DNA of 64,000 nucleotides, taken from NCBI RefSeq assembly GCF_000389965.1, contig NC_021191.1, positions 497,501-561,500 of the forward strand. The letters are read 5' to 3'. The translations under genes were made by a program, and so were the position numbers. The stretch comes from Actinoplanes sp. N902-109. GTDB taxonomy: Bacteria > Actinomycetota > Actinomycetes > Mycobacteriales > Micromonosporaceae. Below, piece after piece: positions 53,384 to 61,856 of this stretch (positions within the stretch are counted from its first letter, which is position 1; every line of letters begins with the position of its first letter). The notes under the pieces are model-generated. The model had not been told where the DNA came from. It did not search any database and saw only the letters and a list, made by a program, of their open reading frames with translations.

Positions 53384-54001
53384 GTGGAGTTCGACGAGGT
53401 CGTGCGGCGCCGCCGGATGGTGCGCACGTACGACCCGGACCGTCCGGTGCCGCCGGAGATCGTCGACAAGCTGTGCCGGCATGCGCTGCGCGCGCCGTCG
53501 GCCGGCTTCTCGCAGGGCTGGGGCTTCCTGGTACTGCAGAAGCCGGAGGACCGCGAGCTCTACTGGTCGGTGACCGCCGGCGAGGGCGAGGCGGACTCCT
53601 GGCTGCAGCGGATGCGCAGCGCGCCCCTGATCATCGTGGCGATGTCCAACAAGTCGGTCTATCTCGACCGCTACGCCCAGCCGGACAAGGGCTGGACCGA
53701 TCGCGGCGAGAGTCACTGGCCGGTGCCGTACTGGGACATCGACACCGGGTTCGCCGCGCTGCTGATCCATCTGACCGCCGTCAACGAGGGTTTGGGGTCG
53801 TTGTTCTTCGGTATCCCACCCGAGAGGATTCCGGCGTTCCGCGATGCTTTTGGCGTGCCCACGGAATTCATGCCGGTTGGGGCGCTCACCGTCGGTTACA
53901 AAGTGGCGGATAAGAGGTCACCGTCACTGCGCCGGGGCCACCGGCCGGTGGACGAAGTGGTGCATCATGGCCGGTGGGCCGCGACCCCGCCGGCTGGATA
54001 G
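53384..54001 (+). CDS. Nitroreductase family protein
   Basis: A 205-residue FMN nitroreductase-fold protein: EFDEVVRRRRMVRTYDPDRP (start), KLCRHALRAPSAGFSQGWGF (FMN phosphate binding) and DIDTGFAALLIHLTAVNEGL with GSLFFGIPPERIPAFRDAFG. GTG 53384, four bases after the epimerase stop. Electron source (NADPH or F420) unknown. Confidence 0.9.
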   Translation: MEFDEVVRRRRMVRTYDPDRPVPPEIVDKLCRHALRAPSAGFSQGWGFLVLQKPEDRELYWSVTAGEGEADSWLQRMRSAPLIIVAMSNKSVYLDRYAQPDKGWTDRGESHWPVPYWDIDTGFAALLIHLTAVNEGLGSLFFGIPPERIPAFRDAFGVPTEFMPVGALTVGYKVADKRSPSLRRGHRPVDEVVHHGRWAATPPAG

Positions 54002-54048
54002 GCTGGCGGAAGCCGTCGGCGGCCGGAGACCGGAGGGGGAGTGTCGTC

Positions 54049-54345
54049 GTGATCTTCAAAGCGGTGCGGGATGGAGCGCCGTACCCCGAGCATCACACGA
54101 CGCTCAAGGCCTGGGCCGAGATCCCGCCCCGGCCGATCCGGCTGGCTGACCTCATCACCACCAAGCGCGAGCTGGCGCTCGACAAGCTGCTCGCCGAGGA
54201 CTCGACCTTCTACGGCGACCTGTTCCCGCACGTCGTGGAGTGGCACGGCGGCCTCTATCTGGAGGACGGGCTGCACCGGGCACTGCGGGCGGCCCTGCAG
54301 CAGCGCAACCAGATCCATGCCAGAGTGCTCGTCATCGACAACTAA
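54049..54345 (+). CDS. Small actinobacterial protein (VapB-annotated family)
   Basis: A 98-residue protein starting MIFKAVRDGAPYPEHHTTLK, then AWAEIPPRPIRLADLITTKR, LALDKLLAEDSTFYGDLFPH and HGGLYLEDGLHRALRAALQQ. This highly conserved family is often named VapB antitoxin in databases, but the EDGLHRA phrase resembles ParB/Srx-like folds, and no VapC toxin lies nearby. Site GGAGGGGGAG before GTG 54049. I regard the antitoxin name as doubtful. Confidence 0.75.
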   Translation: MIFKAVRDGAPYPEHHTTLKAWAEIPPRPIRLADLITTKRELALDKLLAEDSTFYGDLFPHVVEWHGGLYLEDGLHRALRAALQQRNQIHARVLVIDN

Positions 54346-54363
54346 CACCGCTAGTTTCAAGGC

Positions 54364-55533
54364 ATGGCCGTTTCCCCGCTGGACCTGCTCGATCTTGATG
54401 ACCTGCTGAGCGACGAGGAACGCGACGTCCGCGCGGTGACCCGCCGGCTTGTCGACGATCTCGTCCGGCCCCATGTGGCCGGGTGGTACGAGCGCGGTGC
54501 TGTGCCCGTACGTGAGCTGGCTCGGGAATTCGGCAAGCTCGGGCTGCTCGGCATGCACCTGACCGGGTACGGGTGTGCCGGCGCGTCGGCGGTGCAGTAC
54601 GGCCTGGCCTGTCTGGAGCTGGAGGCGGCCGACTCGGGCGTGCGCTCGCTCGTCTCGGTGCAGGGCTCGCTGGCGATGTATGCCATCTGGAAGTTCGGCA
54701 GCGAGGAGCAGAAGCAGCAGTGGCTGCCGGGCATGGCCGCCGGCGAGCTGATCGGCTGCTTCGGGTTGACCGAACCGGATCATGGCTCGGACCCGGCCAA
54801 CATGTCCACCCGGGCCCGGCGCGACGGCGACGGCTGGGTGCTCAACGGCGGCAAGATGTGGATCACCAACGCGCCGCTGGCCGAGGTGGCGGTGATCTGG
54901 GCCCGCGCCGAGGACGGCGTGGTCGGTTTCGCGGTGCCCACGTCGACGCCCGGGTTCAGCGTCCGCGAGGTCCAGCAGAAGCTCTCGCTGCGCGCGTCGG
55001 CCACCGGGGAGATCACCCTCGACGACGTCCGGCTGCCCGAGTCCGCGCGGCTCCCGTCGGCGCGCGGCCTGAAAGCGCCGCTCTCCTGTCTGACCGAGGC
55101 CCGCTTCGGCATCATCTGGGGTGCGCTGGGTGCGGCCCGCGACTGCCTGGAAACCGCCATCTCGTACGCCCGGAGCCGCGAGCAGTTCGGCCGCCCGATC
55201 GCAGGTTTCCAGCTGACCCAGGCCAAGCTCGCCGACATGACGCTGGAACTGCAGAAGGGCTATCTGCTCGCGCTGCACCTCGGCCGGCGCCGGGACACCG
55301 CGGGGCTGCGCCCGGAACAGGTCAGCGTCGGCAAGCTCAACAACGTCCGGGAGGCACTGAAGATCGCCCGCCAGTGCCGCACGATCCTCGGTGCCAACGG
55401 CATCAGCGGCGAGTATCCCGTGCTGCGGCACGCCAACAACCTGGAGAGTGTGCTCACCTACGAGGGCACGTCCGAGGTGCACCAGCTGGTCATCGGCCAG
55501 AAATTGACGGATCTGAACGCCTTCGCCGGGTGA
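54364..55533 (+). CDS. Acyl-CoA dehydrogenase, glutaryl-CoA dehydrogenase-like
   Basis: A 389-residue FAD enzyme. GcdH-type marks: LLSDEERDVRAVTRRLVDDL, GYGCAGASAVQYGLACLELE, FGLTEPDHGSDPANM and the catalytic-base segment NLESVLTYEGTSEVHQLVIG with Glu in TYEGT. Glutaryl-CoA dehydrogenases oxidise and decarboxylate glutaryl-CoA in lysine degradation. Start ATG 54364. The assignment to glutaryl-CoA is based on the motif set and not proven. Confidence 0.88.
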   Translation: MAVSPLDLLDLDDLLSDEERDVRAVTRRLVDDLVRPHVAGWYERGAVPVRELAREFGKLGLLGMHLTGYGCAGASAVQYGLACLELEAADSGVRSLVSVQGSLAMYAIWKFGSEEQKQQWLPGMAAGELIGCFGLTEPDHGSDPANMSTRARRDGDGWVLNGGKMWITNAPLAEVAVIWARAEDGVVGFAVPTSTPGFSVREVQQKLSLRASATGEITLDDVRLPESARLPSARGLKAPLSCLTEARFGIIWGALGAARDCLETAISYARSREQFGRPIAGFQLTQAKLADMTLELQKGYLLALHLGRRRDTAGLRPEQVSVGKLNNVREALKIARQCRTILGANGISGEYPVLRHANNLESVLTYEGTSEVHQLVIGQKLTDLNAFAG

Positions 55534-55596
55534 GCCCGCCGGAAAAATGTCGCACCCGCTCTCTACCGTGGGTATAGAGCTACTGGAGGTGTTGGG

Positions 55597-56349
55597 ATGG
55601 CCGAGTCGCACACGCCCAAGGTCGTCGACGACCCCACTTCGGAATATCCCGAGGTGGAGGCGCCGCCACCGACCCCGGCGGCCGACCCTGAGCAGCCCCG
55701 GCGGGTGGGTGGCTTCGCCCGCGTCCTGATCTTCTTCGGGGTCGTGTTCGCGCTGATCGTGGCCATGTGCTTCGGCCTGCGCGCGCTCAACGTGCTGCCC
55801 AGCTTCGACAACCCGTTCTCCGACAAGACGACCGACCGCAGCCAGCCCGTGCTGCTGCAGTCCATGCGTGACCTGAGCCGCTACGTCGCCGCCGACGGCA
55901 ACTTCCAGGTGATCGTCGACCTCCAGGAGAACAAGGACAACGTCCCCGACTTCCTGATCAACGACCGCACGCTGTTCGTCGGCGCGGGCACCGTCGAGGA
56001 GTACGTCGACTTCAGCAAGCTGTCCACCGATGCGCTCAGCGTCGACGAGGGCAACAACAAGATCACCATCAAGCTGCCCGCACCCGAGCAGGGCCAAGCG
56101 GCGCTCGACATGAACCGCAGCTATGTGGTGGCCGAGGAGCGGGGCCTGTTCAACCGCATCGGCGACGCCTTCAAGTCCGACCCCAACCAGCAGCAGCGGG
56201 TCTACCAGCTCGCCCAGCAGCGGATCACCGAGGCGGCCAGGAGCAGCGGCCTCGACCAGCGCGCCCAGCAGAACACGGAGAAGATGCTGCAGAGCCTGTT
56301 CGCTCGGCTCGGCTACACCACGGTGACCGTCCAGTTCACCAACCCGTAG
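55597..56349 (+). CDS. DUF4230 membrane-anchored protein
   Basis: A 250-residue protein with a cytosolic Pro-rich N-terminus, one transmembrane helix (VLIFFGVVFALIVAMCFGLR, about residues 45-65) and an extracellular DUF4230 domain: VLLQSMRDLSRYVAADGNFQ, VIVDLQENKDNVPDFLINDR, VGAGTVEEYVDFSKL and later ARLGYTTVTVQFTNP. Function unknown. ATG 55597 has a GGAGGTGTTGG site. Confidence 0.9.
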   Translation: MAESHTPKVVDDPTSEYPEVEAPPPTPAADPEQPRRVGGFARVLIFFGVVFALIVAMCFGLRALNVLPSFDNPFSDKTTDRSQPVLLQSMRDLSRYVAADGNFQVIVDLQENKDNVPDFLINDRTLFVGAGTVEEYVDFSKLSTDALSVDEGNNKITIKLPAPEQGQAALDMNRSYVVAEERGLFNRIGDAFKSDPNQQQRVYQLAQQRITEAARSSGLDQRAQQNTEKMLQSLFARLGYTTVTVQFTNP

Positions 56350-56365
56350 CGGGAGGACATCAGCC

Positions 56366-56833
56366 ATGGCCGGTGACGACGGCGGCAAGCCGCAGACATT
56401 GGCGTTGCAAGGACTGGCGAACCGGGTCGTGCGCGGGCTGCTGCGGCTGCCCCTGGTGTCCCGGCGCCTCGGCAGTCAGCTGATCACGCTCTACGTGGTC
56501 GGGCGCAAGTCCGGCAAGCGGTACACCGTGCCGGTCGCCTACACCCCGCACGACGGCGTGCTGCTGATCGGCTCGCCGTTCGCCTGGGGCCGGAATTTGC
56601 GCACCGGCGAGCCGCTGGAGGTGCGCTACAAGGGGCGGCGCACCACGGCGGACGTCGAGGTCCTGTCGGCCGAGCCGGAGGTGGTGCGAGACTATGCGGT
56701 GATCGCCCGGGCCAACCGCCAGTTCGCCGGCTTCAACAAGATCACGCTGTCCGCGGACGGCACACCCGACCCGGCTGACCTGCACCGAGCCTGGCGGAAC
56801 GGCGCCCGCGTCTATCGCCTGACAGTGCACTGA
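56366..56833 (+). CDS. Deazaflavin (F420)-dependent nitroreductase-family protein
   Basis: A 155-residue split-barrel protein: PLVSRRLGSQLITLYVVGRK, SGKRYTVPVAYTPHDGVLLI, GSPFAWGRNLRTGEPLEVRY. This is the Ddn/FDOR type that uses F420 or a related cofactor. Site GGGAGGACATCAGCC before the ATG. F420 use is from family knowledge. Confidence 0.82.
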   Translation: MAGDDGGKPQTLALQGLANRVVRGLLRLPLVSRRLGSQLITLYVVGRKSGKRYTVPVAYTPHDGVLLIGSPFAWGRNLRTGEPLEVRYKGRRTTADVEVLSAEPEVVRDYAVIARANRQFAGFNKITLSADGTPDPADLHRAWRNGARVYRLTVH

Positions 56834-57311
56834 CCCGGGGCCCGGATGTCGACGAGGCGCACCCTCCCTAGCGGACCGTGCGGCACCGGGCGGTCTGTGC
56901 CCGCATGGTGCTCGGCGACGTGGATGTGGCAGCGGTCGCGCTGGACCAGCTCGTCAAGGAACTGTCGACCAACGAGCTGACCCAGGACGAACCGGTTCGT
57001 GATCCTGGCGGTCCTGCTCGAACTGACCGGCGGCGCCGCGCGACGGGTCACGCGCCGACCGGAAAGGGAAACCCTGACCGGTTTTGCTCACCTGTCGAAG
57101 CCGGGTGGCCGACGCCGGGGGTTCCGCGGGTCGCCTAGCCTGCCGCCGCGCGCACCGCGGCCACCCCGGCCGGCGGTGGTCGGCGCTCCCGGTTGAAGGG
57201 GCTGTCCCGCCTGCTCCGGTCGCGGTGTTCGCCGGGTCGCTGTTGCCGTTGGCGTCGCTCCCAGAGGCACGATCGACGCTCACCCTGGTTTGTGGCAACG
57301 ATCCGAGTGCG

Positions 57312-57381
57312 GGCGCGACAGTCGATGATCGAGTCGTCCGTGCCGCGGGCCAGGCGCGACAGCCGATGATCGCGTGGTCCG
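57312..57381. repeat. 29-bp direct repeat pair
   Basis: A 29-bp phrase beginning GGCGCGACAGYCGATGATCG occurs at 57312 and 57353 with three changes. It lies in the decayed stretch. Confidence 0.6.
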
Positions 57382-57635
57382 CCTCCTGGGCCGGGCGCCG
57401 GTGCCTGTTTCGTAGGGGTGCCGGAGCGAGGCCGGGTTCAGGTTATGGCTGGGTGTGCGACGTGGGCGCCCGGACACCGCCTTTGTGGTCGCGGCGTTCG
57501 GTCGGGCGGGCACTGCACGCGCCGCAGCCTGGTCATTCCCGACGAGCCAAGGCTCCGGGTGGTGAACGGTCACCGGACCCGGCACCTGCCCGGCCGGCCG
57601 GTTGCAAGCAGGCCGGCGCGCGGCTGAGCAGCAGT

Positions 57636-57759
57636 CGGCGGGCCGGGTGCCCGGATGCCGACGGCGGACCCGGCGCTCGGATGCTCGCGGCGGGCCGGGT
57701 GCCCGGATGTCGACGGTGGGCTCGGCGCCCGGGATGCCCGCGGCGGGCCGGGTGGCGGG
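57636..57759. repeat. About 52-bp tandem repeat
   Basis: Two full units and a part, each beginning CGGCGGGCCGGGTG (57636, 57688, 57741); unit length 52-53 bp. The repeat sits just downstream of the decayed VOC gene. Confidence 0.7.
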
Positions 57760-57809
57760 TGCCGGGCGGTGCGGCGTCAGGCCCGGTGCCGGGAGGTGCG
57801 GCGGCGGGG

Positions 57810-58062
57810 TCAGCCGGCGTAGGGGAGGGCGATGTCGAGGACCCCAGGTCACGCCGAAGCGGTCCCGCAGCCTGCCGTACAGCGGGACCATCCGGCCGGG
57901 CCGAGGTCCTCGAGGACGCCGGCACCGTCGGACAGGCCCTTCCACCAGGTGGTGATCTCGTCGGCGTCCTGGCCGCGGACCGACACGAAGAAGGACCGGT
58001 GGTCGTACGGCTGGTCCTCGCGCACGTCGTACGCACCCAGCCGCCCGCCGCGGTCAACGGCG
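57810..58062 (-). pseudogene. VOC/PhnB-like protein, C-terminal remnant with frameshifts
   Basis: On the minus strand the frame reads GAYDVREDQPYDHRSFFVSV, RGQDADEITTWWKGLSDGAG and DLGPAGW, then needs one inserted base to continue PLYGRLRDRFGVTW and one deleted base to finish VLDIALPYAG-stop. This is the C-terminal half of a VOC-fold protein of the PhnB type. The N-terminal half is missing and the sequence changes into the WYL remnant at about 58062. Two opposite frameshifts make it a pseudogene. Confidence 0.75.
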
Positions 58063-58608
58063 ACCTGCTGCTCGCTGTAAGCGCCGCGGTGCATGCGCCT
58101 GAGGTGCTGCGATTCGACTACGGCGGGGCCATGAACCAGGCGCCGCGCCGGGCCGAACCGCAGCACGTCGTCACCTGGGCCGGGGCGCTGGTATCTGGTG
58201 GCCTGGGACCTCGACCGTGCGGACTGGCGTACCTTCCGCGTCGACCGGATGGCGTTGCGCACGCCGAACGGGCCGCGCTTGACGCCCCGGGAGCTGCCGG
58301 TGGGGACGTGGCCGCGTTCGTGGTCGGGCGGCTCGGCGAACGGCGACTGGTCCTGTCCGGGCACGGTGCTACTCGACCTGCCGGCTGCCACCGTGGCGCT
58401 GTACTCCCACTAAGGCATCGTCGAGGGGCGCTGCCGGCTCACCCTCGGCGGGTGGACGTGAGTGAGTGTGGCCGCTGCGATCGACCGGTTCGATGCCGCC
58501 GTCGAGGTGGTCGGGCCGCCCGAGCTCGGCGCGGCGTCCGCGAGCTTGGCCGAGCGGATCGGCCGGGCTGCTAGTCCCTTCGTACGGACAGAAGGTGGGT
58601 CGCCGTGA
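58062..58608 (+). pseudogene. WYL-domain transcriptional regulator, broken C-terminal remnant
   Basis: On the plus strand LLAVSAAVHAPEVLRFDYGG, RRAEPQHVVTW, then (frame change about 58187) RWYLVAWDLDRADWRTFRVD and RMALRTPNGPRLTPREL, then (frame change about 58298) DVAAFVVGRLGE, then TVLLDLPAATVALYSH with an in-frame TAA (58411-58413), GIVEGRCRLTLGGWT with an in-frame TGA (58459-58461) and VAAAIDRFDAAVEVVGPPEL. It is the WYL ligand domain and C-terminus of a YafY/DeoR-type regulator. The HTH part is missing. Confidence 0.8.
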
Positions 58609-59218
58609 CGGCCGCCAGCAGCACCACACCGGCGATCGCCAGGTAGCCGGTGAGTGACAGCAGCGAGACGTTGTCGTGGGACATCAGGCGCAGGACCGGG
58701 TTGACCGGCGGCAGGCCGGGAACGAGCGGGACCGCCATGACCGCCGCCAGCGCCAGCAGCAGCGAGTATCCCGGTCGCGGCACGACGAGGCGCGAGCAGA
58801 GCAGCCCCACGCCGATCCCCACCCACGCCGCCACGGCCTGCGCGAGCACACCCGACACCACTGCCGTGCCCGTGACGACGTGGTGGCCGGAAACGATCGG
58901 GAAGACCGTGCCCACGCCGATCAGCACCCCGGCCGCGAGCAGCGCCAGCAGCGCCACGGCAGCCAGCGCACGCCCGGGTCCACCGGCGGTGACGACGGTG
59001 ATCGCCCGGCGTGCCGGGTCCTCCAGGTTGGCGATGGTGACGGTCAGCCAGCACATGGCCAGCAGGAGGCTGCCCGCGGACACGACATAGCTGCCGGTCA
59101 GCGGTCCGATGTCGTTGATGGTGAAGACCGCGAGCGCGCACCCGAAGAGCAGCAGCGGCCCGAGGTAGCGCTGCCCGTGGATCGTTGCCGCCAGGTAGTA
59201 GCGGATCGTCGCGGTCAT
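58571..59218 (-). CDS. ABC transporter permease subunit
   Basis: A 215-residue membrane protein with six hydrophobic helices starting at residue 18 (GPLLLFGCALAVFTINDIGP). The start ATG 59218 overlaps the ATPase stop (ATGA). It pairs with the ATPase as a simple ABC-2 type exporter or sensor of envelope stress. Its stop lies within the WYL remnant. Confidence 0.8.
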   Translation of the reverse strand: MTATIRYYLAATIHGQRYLGPLLLFGCALAVFTINDIGPLTGSYVVSAGSLLLAMCWLTVTIANLEDPARRAITVVTAGGPGRALAAVALLALLAAGVLIGVGTVFPIVSGHHVVTGTAVVSGVLAQAVAAWVGIGVGLLCSRLVVPRPGYSLLLALAAVMAVPLVPGLPPVNPVLRLMSHDNVSLLSLTGYLAIAGVVLLAAVTATHLLSVRRD

Positions 59219-59805
59219 CCGCGCCCCGCCGGGTCGAGGGCATACGTCCTGGTGGCGAGGCCAGCGGTCAGCGCCTCCCGATGGTCGGTGAAGACGGCCG
59301 CGGGGACCTCGTGCAGGAGTTCGCCGAGCACGTCGTGCGCCGCCGCGTCCAGGCCCGACCAGGGCTCGTCGAGCACCAGCAGGTCCGGTGGCACCAGCAC
59401 GGCCTGGGCCAGCGCGACCTTCTGCGCGTTCCCTTTCGACAGGGCCCGCATCGGCGTGCGCTGACCACCGGCCAGGGCAAGCCGGTCGAGCAGGTGCCGG
59501 GCCTGGTGCGCGGCGGCCCTGCTGCGGAGGCCACGCATCCGGCCCATGTGCGTCAGGTACGCCAGCGACGACATCGTGCCCTCGGCCACAAATCGATCGG
59601 GTACGTACCCCACCACCCCCGGCCGCCCGACGACGGTGCCCCGCGAGGGCCGGGAGACACCGGCGATCACCCGCAGCAGGGTCGACTTGCCCGAGCCGTT
59701 GGGGCCGGTGATGTGCACGCGGTCGCCCGCCTCGACGGCCAGCGTGACGCCGGAGAGCACCGACCGCCCCCACCCGTACCGTTTGCCGATGTCTCGCAGC
59801 TCCAC
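59215..59805 (-). CDS. ABC transporter ATP-binding protein
   Basis: A 196-residue compact ABC ATPase: Walker A ITGPNGSGKSTLLRV, signature-type ALSKGNAQKVALAQAVL (LSKGN, a changed LSGGQ), Walker B LLVLDEPWSGLD and switch His FTDHRE. It is shorter than usual and the signature is modified. Next in the unit after the response regulator (53-bp gap). Confidence 0.88.
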   Translation of the reverse strand: MELRDIGKRYGWGRSVLSGVTLAVEAGDRVHITGPNGSGKSTLLRVIAGVSRPSRGTVVGRPGVVGYVPDRFVAEGTMSSLAYLTHMGRMRGLRSRAAAHQARHLLDRLALAGGQRTPMRALSKGNAQKVALAQAVLVPPDLLVLDEPWSGLDAAAHDVLGELLHEVPAAVFTDHREALTAGLATRTYALDPAGRG

Positions 59806-59858
59806 CGGTCCAGGATGGGTGGGCCGGCGACCCGGTGGCGTCCCCCGGAAGTAGACAG

Positions 59859-60509
59859 TCAGCGGGGTTCGTACAGCAGACCGGCCTCATGGGTGAGCAC
59901 CGCGAGCTGGGTGCGGTCGCTGACATCCAGCTTGGCGAACATCCGGCGCAGATAGGTGCGCACCGTCTCGGTGCTGAGCACCAGCTCGTCGGCGATCTGC
60001 CGGTTGGAGCGGCCACGGGCGACGAGCCGGGCGACCTGCAGCTCGCGTTCGGTCAGCAGCGCGGCGGCGAAGGCGTGCCGGTGGTCGCGGGCCCGCGGCG
60101 TGAACTGCTGCATCAGCCGGGCGGTCACCTCGGGGGCGAGCATCGCGTGACCGGCCTGCACGCTGCGGACGGCCTGCAGCACCTCCGCCGGTGCCGCGTT
60201 CTTGAGCAGGAAGCCGGACACGCCCGCGGTCAGCGCCTCGTGGACGTACTCGTCCAGGTCGAAGGTGGTCAGCATGATCACCCGGGTCGCGGTCGTGGCC
60301 AGGATCGCCCGGGCCGCCGCCAGCCCGCCGAGCCCGGGCATCTGGACGTCCAGCAGCGCGACTGCCGGCTTGAGCGCGCCGGCCAGCCGTACGGCTGCGG
60401 CACCGTCGGCGGCCTCACCCGCGAACCGGAACCCGTCGGTGCGCTCGAACAGTTTGCGGTAGGCGGCGCGGAATCGGGCGTCGTCGTCGGCCAGCAGGAC
60501 ATTGATCAC
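59859..60509 (-). CDS. NarL/LuxR-type response regulator
   Basis: A 216-residue regulator. Receiver domain: NVLLADDDARFRAAYRKLFE (acidic pair), VALLDVQMPGLGG with phospho-Asp about 53, VIMLTTFD (Thr) and FLLKNAAP (Lys). C-terminal LuxR HTH: LTERELQVARLVARGRSNRQ, IADELVLSTETVRTYLRRMF. GTG 60509 overlaps the kinase gene by four bases. It acts with the kinase to control the ABC genes next to it (inference). Confidence 0.93.
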   Translation of the reverse strand: MINVLLADDDARFRAAYRKLFERTDGFRFAGEAADGAAAVRLAGALKPAVALLDVQMPGLGGLAAARAILATTATRVIMLTTFDLDEYVHEALTAGVSGFLLKNAAPAEVLQAVRSVQAGHAMLAPEVTARLMQQFTPRARDHRHAFAAALLTERELQVARLVARGRSNRQIADELVLSTETVRTYLRRMFAKLDVSDRTQLAVLTHEAGLLYEPR

Positions 60510-61447
60510 GGCAGCCGGGCCTGGATCTCGAAGCCGCCCGCGGGGTGGTTGCGCCAGGACAGGGTGCCGCCGGCCAGTTCGGCCCGCTCGCGCATGCCGC
60601 GCAGCCCGAAGCCGCCATCGGTGGCGGGTGCGCCGGGGCCGTGGTCCCGTACGACAATCACGGTCGTGCCGTTCTCGTCGTGCACGTCGACGTCGCAGGC
60701 GGCGCCCGGGGCGTGCCGCAGCACGTTGGTCAGCGCCTCCTGCAGGATCCAGTAGGCGGCGGTGCCCGAGCCTGCGGGCAGGGCGATGCGCGCGGTCAGC
60801 GGCGCCGGTGCAGCGGGCGCGCGCAATGTTCGTACCAGCGTCTGGATCGTGCCGAGCGCGCTGCGGGCGTGGGTCTCGATGCCGGCCAGGGTCTCGCGCA
60901 GTTCCCGCTCGTCGGCGTCGGGCAGGGCGGCGACGACGCCGGCCTCCGCGCTGATCGCACCGAGTGATTGCCCCACCACGTCGTGCACGTCCCGGGCGAC
61001 GGCGAGGTGCAGGCGGGAGCGTTCCGCCTCCAGCTGGCGCCCGACGGTGGTGCCGAGCAGCCAGGCGACGGTCAGCGCGACGATCGACACGAGCAGGGGC
61101 CGGCCGAAGCCGCGATCCGGCACGGCGGCCACCACGGCCACCACCGCGACCAGGAGCGACAGCAGCAGGGCCGGGCGGCGCAGCCGGGTGGCCTGCCGCA
61201 CGGCCAGCGGATAGAGACACCACGCGGTGGCGAGCATCGGATCGGTGCAGGCGCCGAGGGCCGTGCCCGCCACCGTGGCGATCGCGGCGGTCCAGGTGGC
61301 GCGGCCGGGATGCCGGTCCCGCAGCAGCATCGCCGCCGCTGCGAGACCGGCGAGCAGCACACCGGCGCTGATCCGGGCCCAGCCGTCGGACCGCAGGAGC
61401 GTCGGTAGCCAGAAGAGAACCGTGACGAAGGCCGTGGCCAGCATCAC
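60506..61447 (-). CDS. Sensor histidine kinase (HisKA_3/DesK-like)
   Basis: A 313-residue kinase with about five hydrophobic helices in the first 140 residues, H-box VARDVHDVVGQSLGAISAEA (phospho-His in DVHD), and ATPase N- and G-boxes YWILQEALTNVLRHAPG and DHGPGAPATDGGFGLRGMRE. Starts at GTG 61447 or ATG 61444. Its extracytoplasmic loops are short, as in DesK-like membrane sensors. Directly upstream is the PspC gene (18-bp gap). Confidence 0.92.
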   Translation of the reverse strand: MMLATAFVTVLFWLPTLLRSDGWARISAGVLLAGLAAAAMLLRDRHPGRATWTAAIATVAGTALGACTDPMLATAWCLYPLAVRQATRLRRPALLLSLLVAVVAVVAAVPDRGFGRPLLVSIVALTVAWLLGTTVGRQLEAERSRLHLAVARDVHDVVGQSLGAISAEAGVVAALPDADERELRETLAGIETHARSALGTIQTLVRTLRAPAAPAPLTARIALPAGSGTAAYWILQEALTNVLRHAPGAACDVDVHDENGTTVIVVRDHGPGAPATDGGFGLRGMRERAELAGGTLSWRNHPAGGFEIQARLP

Positions 61448-61465
61448 CGCACGGTACTAGAACGG

Positions 61466-61654
61466 TTACTCGTTGGGCAGCAGCGCCCAGAGCACGATGT
61501 AGGCCAGGAACTGCGGGCCGGGCAGCAGGCAGGACAGCACGAACAGCAGCCGGACGATGCCGGGGGAGATGCCGTAACGGCGGCCCAGGCCGGCGCAGAC
61601 ACCCGCGATCCAGCGGTCGTCGCGGGGCCGGGCGAGGCGGCGGGGATACGTCAT
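61466..61654 (-). CDS. PspC-domain small membrane protein
   Basis: A 62-residue protein: RRLARPRDDRWIAGVCAGLG, RRYGISPGIVRLLFVLSCLL, PGPQFLAYIVLWALLPNE. This is a complete PspC domain, with one or two hydrophobic helices. ATG 61654 follows AAGGAG. PspC proteins relay envelope stress; here it precedes a two-component system and ABC genes, like a minimal stress-sensing unit. Confidence 0.93.
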   Translation of the reverse strand: MTYPRRLARPRDDRWIAGVCAGLGRRYGISPGIVRLLFVLSCLLPGPQFLAYIVLWALLPNE

Positions 61655-61856
61655 CGTGGCGTTCTCCTTCATCGGGGTGGATGCTCCACGGTAGGAACCG
61701 AACGCCTCCGCTCCCTCATCCGTGCGGGGGAGAAGGCGGCTCACGTTCCCGTAAGGGGAGCCCGTACCCTCGTCGGCGGCGCTGTTAACATCGGGGCAAA
61801 TTCCGCCGCCTACGCTCTGCAACGCCCAAGGCGGTTCAGGTGGGAGGGATGTCACG

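Larger units (their letters stand above)
56834..57809. other. 976-bp gene-poor stretch, probably decayed
   Basis: No intact gene. From 56900 to 57065 a helix-forming phrase (VDVAAVALDQLVKELSTNEL, then after an apparent one-base frameshift AVLLELTGGAARR) looks like a broken short gene; I do not recognise the family. From 57290 on the sequence is GC-rich and repetitive with no coding bias on either strand. Confidence 0.6.

Noticed and set aside
57084..58574. 496-codon plus-strand ORF as a real gene
   Set aside because: Only short parts match WYL phrases and in a changing frame; the first half is low-complexity DNA with repeats.
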